DNA of 13,478 nucleotides from positions 1 to 13,478 of the forward strand of contig JAPOQV010000129.1 of the NCBI GenBank assembly GCA_026710565.1, given 5' to 3'. Positions 12,331 to 13,478 of the stretch are shown piece after piece. The position numbers were made by a program, and so were the translations under genes. How positions within the stretch are numbered: position 1 is the stretch's first letter; every line of letters begins with the position of its first letter. This DNA comes from Spirochaetaceae bacterium. Lineage in GTDB: Bacteria > Spirochaetota > Spirochaetia > SZUA-6 > Bin103. The notes under the pieces are model-generated. The model had not been told where the DNA came from, did not search any database, and worked only from the letters and a program-made list of their open reading frames with translations.

Positions 12331-13478
12331 TCAGCCGCCGGCGGCGGCCCGATCGAGGATGAAGGCGCGCAGCGCCGCAGGGCGTGGCTCCAGCGGCGCA
12401 GCCTGTTTGGGACGGCCCAGAAGCTCTTGAAGTGATGGGGGAATCGGCGGCTCGACGCCGGTGGCCCGGCGCACGGTCTCCGGGAACTTGCCGGCGTGGG
12501 CCGTCGCCAACACGACCAGCGGCGTCTTCCCGGCGTCCACGCCGGCGGAGTCACGCAGCCGGCGGGCGGCGGCGATGCCCACGGCGGTGTGCGGGTCGAC
12601 CAGGCGCCCGTCGCGCCGGTGCACGTCGCGCATGGTGGCCAGGGTGTCGGTATCGGTGACCGCGCAGCCGCGCAGGTGGGCGCGCACGGCCGCGTGATCG
12701 CGGTCCCAGCGCGCATGGATGCGCTCGAAGTTGGAGGGATCGCCCACGTCCATGGCATTGGACAGCGTGGCGAAGCTCGGATGCGGGGCGAGCTCGCCGG
12801 TATCGAGGTACCTCGGCACCACGTCGTTTCGGTTGGTGGCCGCCAGGAAGCCGGCGACCGGCAATCCCCACCAGGCGGCGTACACGCCGGCGGTCAGGTT
12901 GCCGAAGTTGCCGCTGGGCACGCAGAACAGCGGCCGGCCATGGGAGCGGAGGCGCACGCCGGCGAACAGGTAGTAGAACGCCTGCGGCAGCAGGCGGCCC
13001 AGGCTGATGGAGTTGGCCGGGCACAGCCGCGCCGCGGACGCCAGCTCCGGATCGGCCAGCGCCGCCTTCACCAGGCGCTGGCAGTCGTCGAAGGAGCCGG
13101 CCACCTCCAGCGCGTGCACGTTGCCGCCCAGCGCGGTGAGCTGCTGCTCCTGCAGGCGGCTGATGCGGCCCGACGGGTACAGCAGCACCACGTCGATGCC
13201 GCTGCGGCGCCAGAAGGCGCGCGCCACCGCGCCGCCGGTGTCGCCGGAGGTCGCGACCAGCACCACGACACGCTGTCCGCCGGGGCTCGCTCGGAACCGG
13301 CGCTCCAGCAGCGTGGCCAGGAACGAGGCGCCGAAGTCCTTGAAGGCGCAGGTGGGGCCGTGGAAGAGCTCCAGCAGGACGATGCCGTCGTGCAGCCGGC
13401 TCAGGGCCGGGGCGAACGAAAATGCCTCCTCGACCAGACACTCCGCCGCGGCCGCCGGCCCGCCGGGCGGCCCCGCCA
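12331..13478 (-). CDS. thrC: Threonine synthase, 5'-truncated
   Basis: A PLP enzyme (fold type II) converting O-phospho-L-homoserine to L-threonine, the last step of threonine biosynthesis. The reading frame is open to the window edge, giving about 381 residues; bacterial ThrC proteins are about 430-480 aa, so the N-terminal 50-100 residues are missing. Seen in order: LLELFHGPTCAFKDFGASF with the PLP lysine codon at 13339-13341, VVVLVATSGDTGGAVA, CVPSGNFGNLTAG (phosphate-binding glycine loop), NRNDVVPRYLDTG, SNAMDVGDPSNFER, and LATAHAGKFPETV near the end. An internal GTG at 13266 opens a shorter frame but would drop the catalytic lysine, so it is not the true start. The common GPTLAFKDFG has Cys for Leu. 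The outermost codons (GPPGGPAAAA) are low-complexity and lie at the edge. It converges on the FGGY kinase gene with 4 bp between stop codons. Confidence 0.93.
   Translation of the reverse strand, partial: AGPPGGPAAAAECLVEEAFSFAPALSRLHDGIVLLELFHGPTCAFKDFGASFLATLLERRFRASPGGQRVVVLVATSGDTGGAVARAFWRRSGIDVVLLYPSGRISRLQEQQLTALGGNVHALEVAGSFDDCQRLVKAALADPELASAARLCPANSISLGRLLPQAFYYLFAGVRLRSHGRPLFCVPSGNFGNLTAGVYAAWWGLPVAGFLAATNRNDVVPRYLDTGELAPHPSFATLSNAMDVGDPSNFERIHARWDRDHAAVRAHLRGCAVTDTDTLATMRDVHRRDGRLVDPHTAVGIAAARRLRDSAGVDAGKTPLVVLATAHAGKFPETVRRATGVEPPIPPSLQELLGRPKQAAPLEPRPAALRAFILDRAAAGG

Noticed and set aside
12551..13441. Second minus-strand frame across the thrC region
   Set aside because: No domain signal; the thrC frame contains the PLP lysine and SGNFG motifs.
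1..13478. tRNA, rRNA, CRISPR array, insertion sequence or phage attachment site
   Set aside because: No cloverleaf, conserved rRNA motif, spaced direct repeats, transposase motif or terminal inverted repeats with target duplication were seen on reading both strands.

Overview
The window is high-GC bacterial DNA (mostly about 65-70% G+C by eye) and nearly fully coding. It holds eight protein genes, two of them cut by the window edges. I see no rRNA, tRNA, CRISPR array, insertion sequence or phage gene. The gene set (carbohydrate-active enzymes of host or algal glycan type, a sugar-type ABC solute-binding protein with a signal peptide, a PhyH dioxygenase, an M14 peptidase) suggests a heterotrophic, perhaps marine or host-associated, uncultured bacterium. 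The phylum cannot be fixed from this sequence; high-GC Spirochaetota, Chloroflexota or Latescibacterota-like lineages would all fit. The first ~95 bases look like damaged sequence at a contig end, so the window may be a whole metagenomic contig.

Left part (1-4778), glycan use. A 5'-truncated GH95-like alpha-fucosidase/galactosidase on the plus strand converges with, and overlaps by 17 bp, a minus-strand right-handed beta-helix enzyme. The latter carries the three-aspartate pattern of GH110 alpha-1,3-galactosidases. Next on the minus strand is a secreted ABC-transporter solute-binding protein with a clear ribosome binding site, signal peptide and Rho-independent terminator. No permease or ATPase genes are present.

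Middle (4779-7053). A spacer of about 415 bp carries a possible promoter, a striking pair of palindromes (ATCGACnnGTCGAT twice, forming a 15-bp inverted repeat) and a lower-GC stretch that may be a gene relic. A minus-strand 594-aa protein of unrecognised function follows, predicted to be an alpha/alpha-toroid enzyme. It is divergent from the next operon. Both divergent genes have a TAnnnT hexamer exactly 7 nt before their ATG and no Shine-Dalgarno, which is the signature of leaderless transcripts.

Right part (7054-12326), a compact four-gene plus-strand operon: PhyH-type Fe(II)/2-oxoglutarate dioxygenase, M14 zinc carboxypeptidase-like protein, Eis-like GNAT acetyltransferase and FGGY sugar kinase. 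The joints are a 4-bp overlap (ATGA), a 4-bp overlap (GTGA) and a 22-nt gap. All four keep their main catalytic residues. The combination of oxidation, amide cleavage, N-acylation and phosphorylation looks like a small-molecule processing pathway that I do not recognise; it is the best candidate here for an undescribed system. Four bases beyond it, a 5'-truncated threonine synthase (thrC) converges from the right edge.
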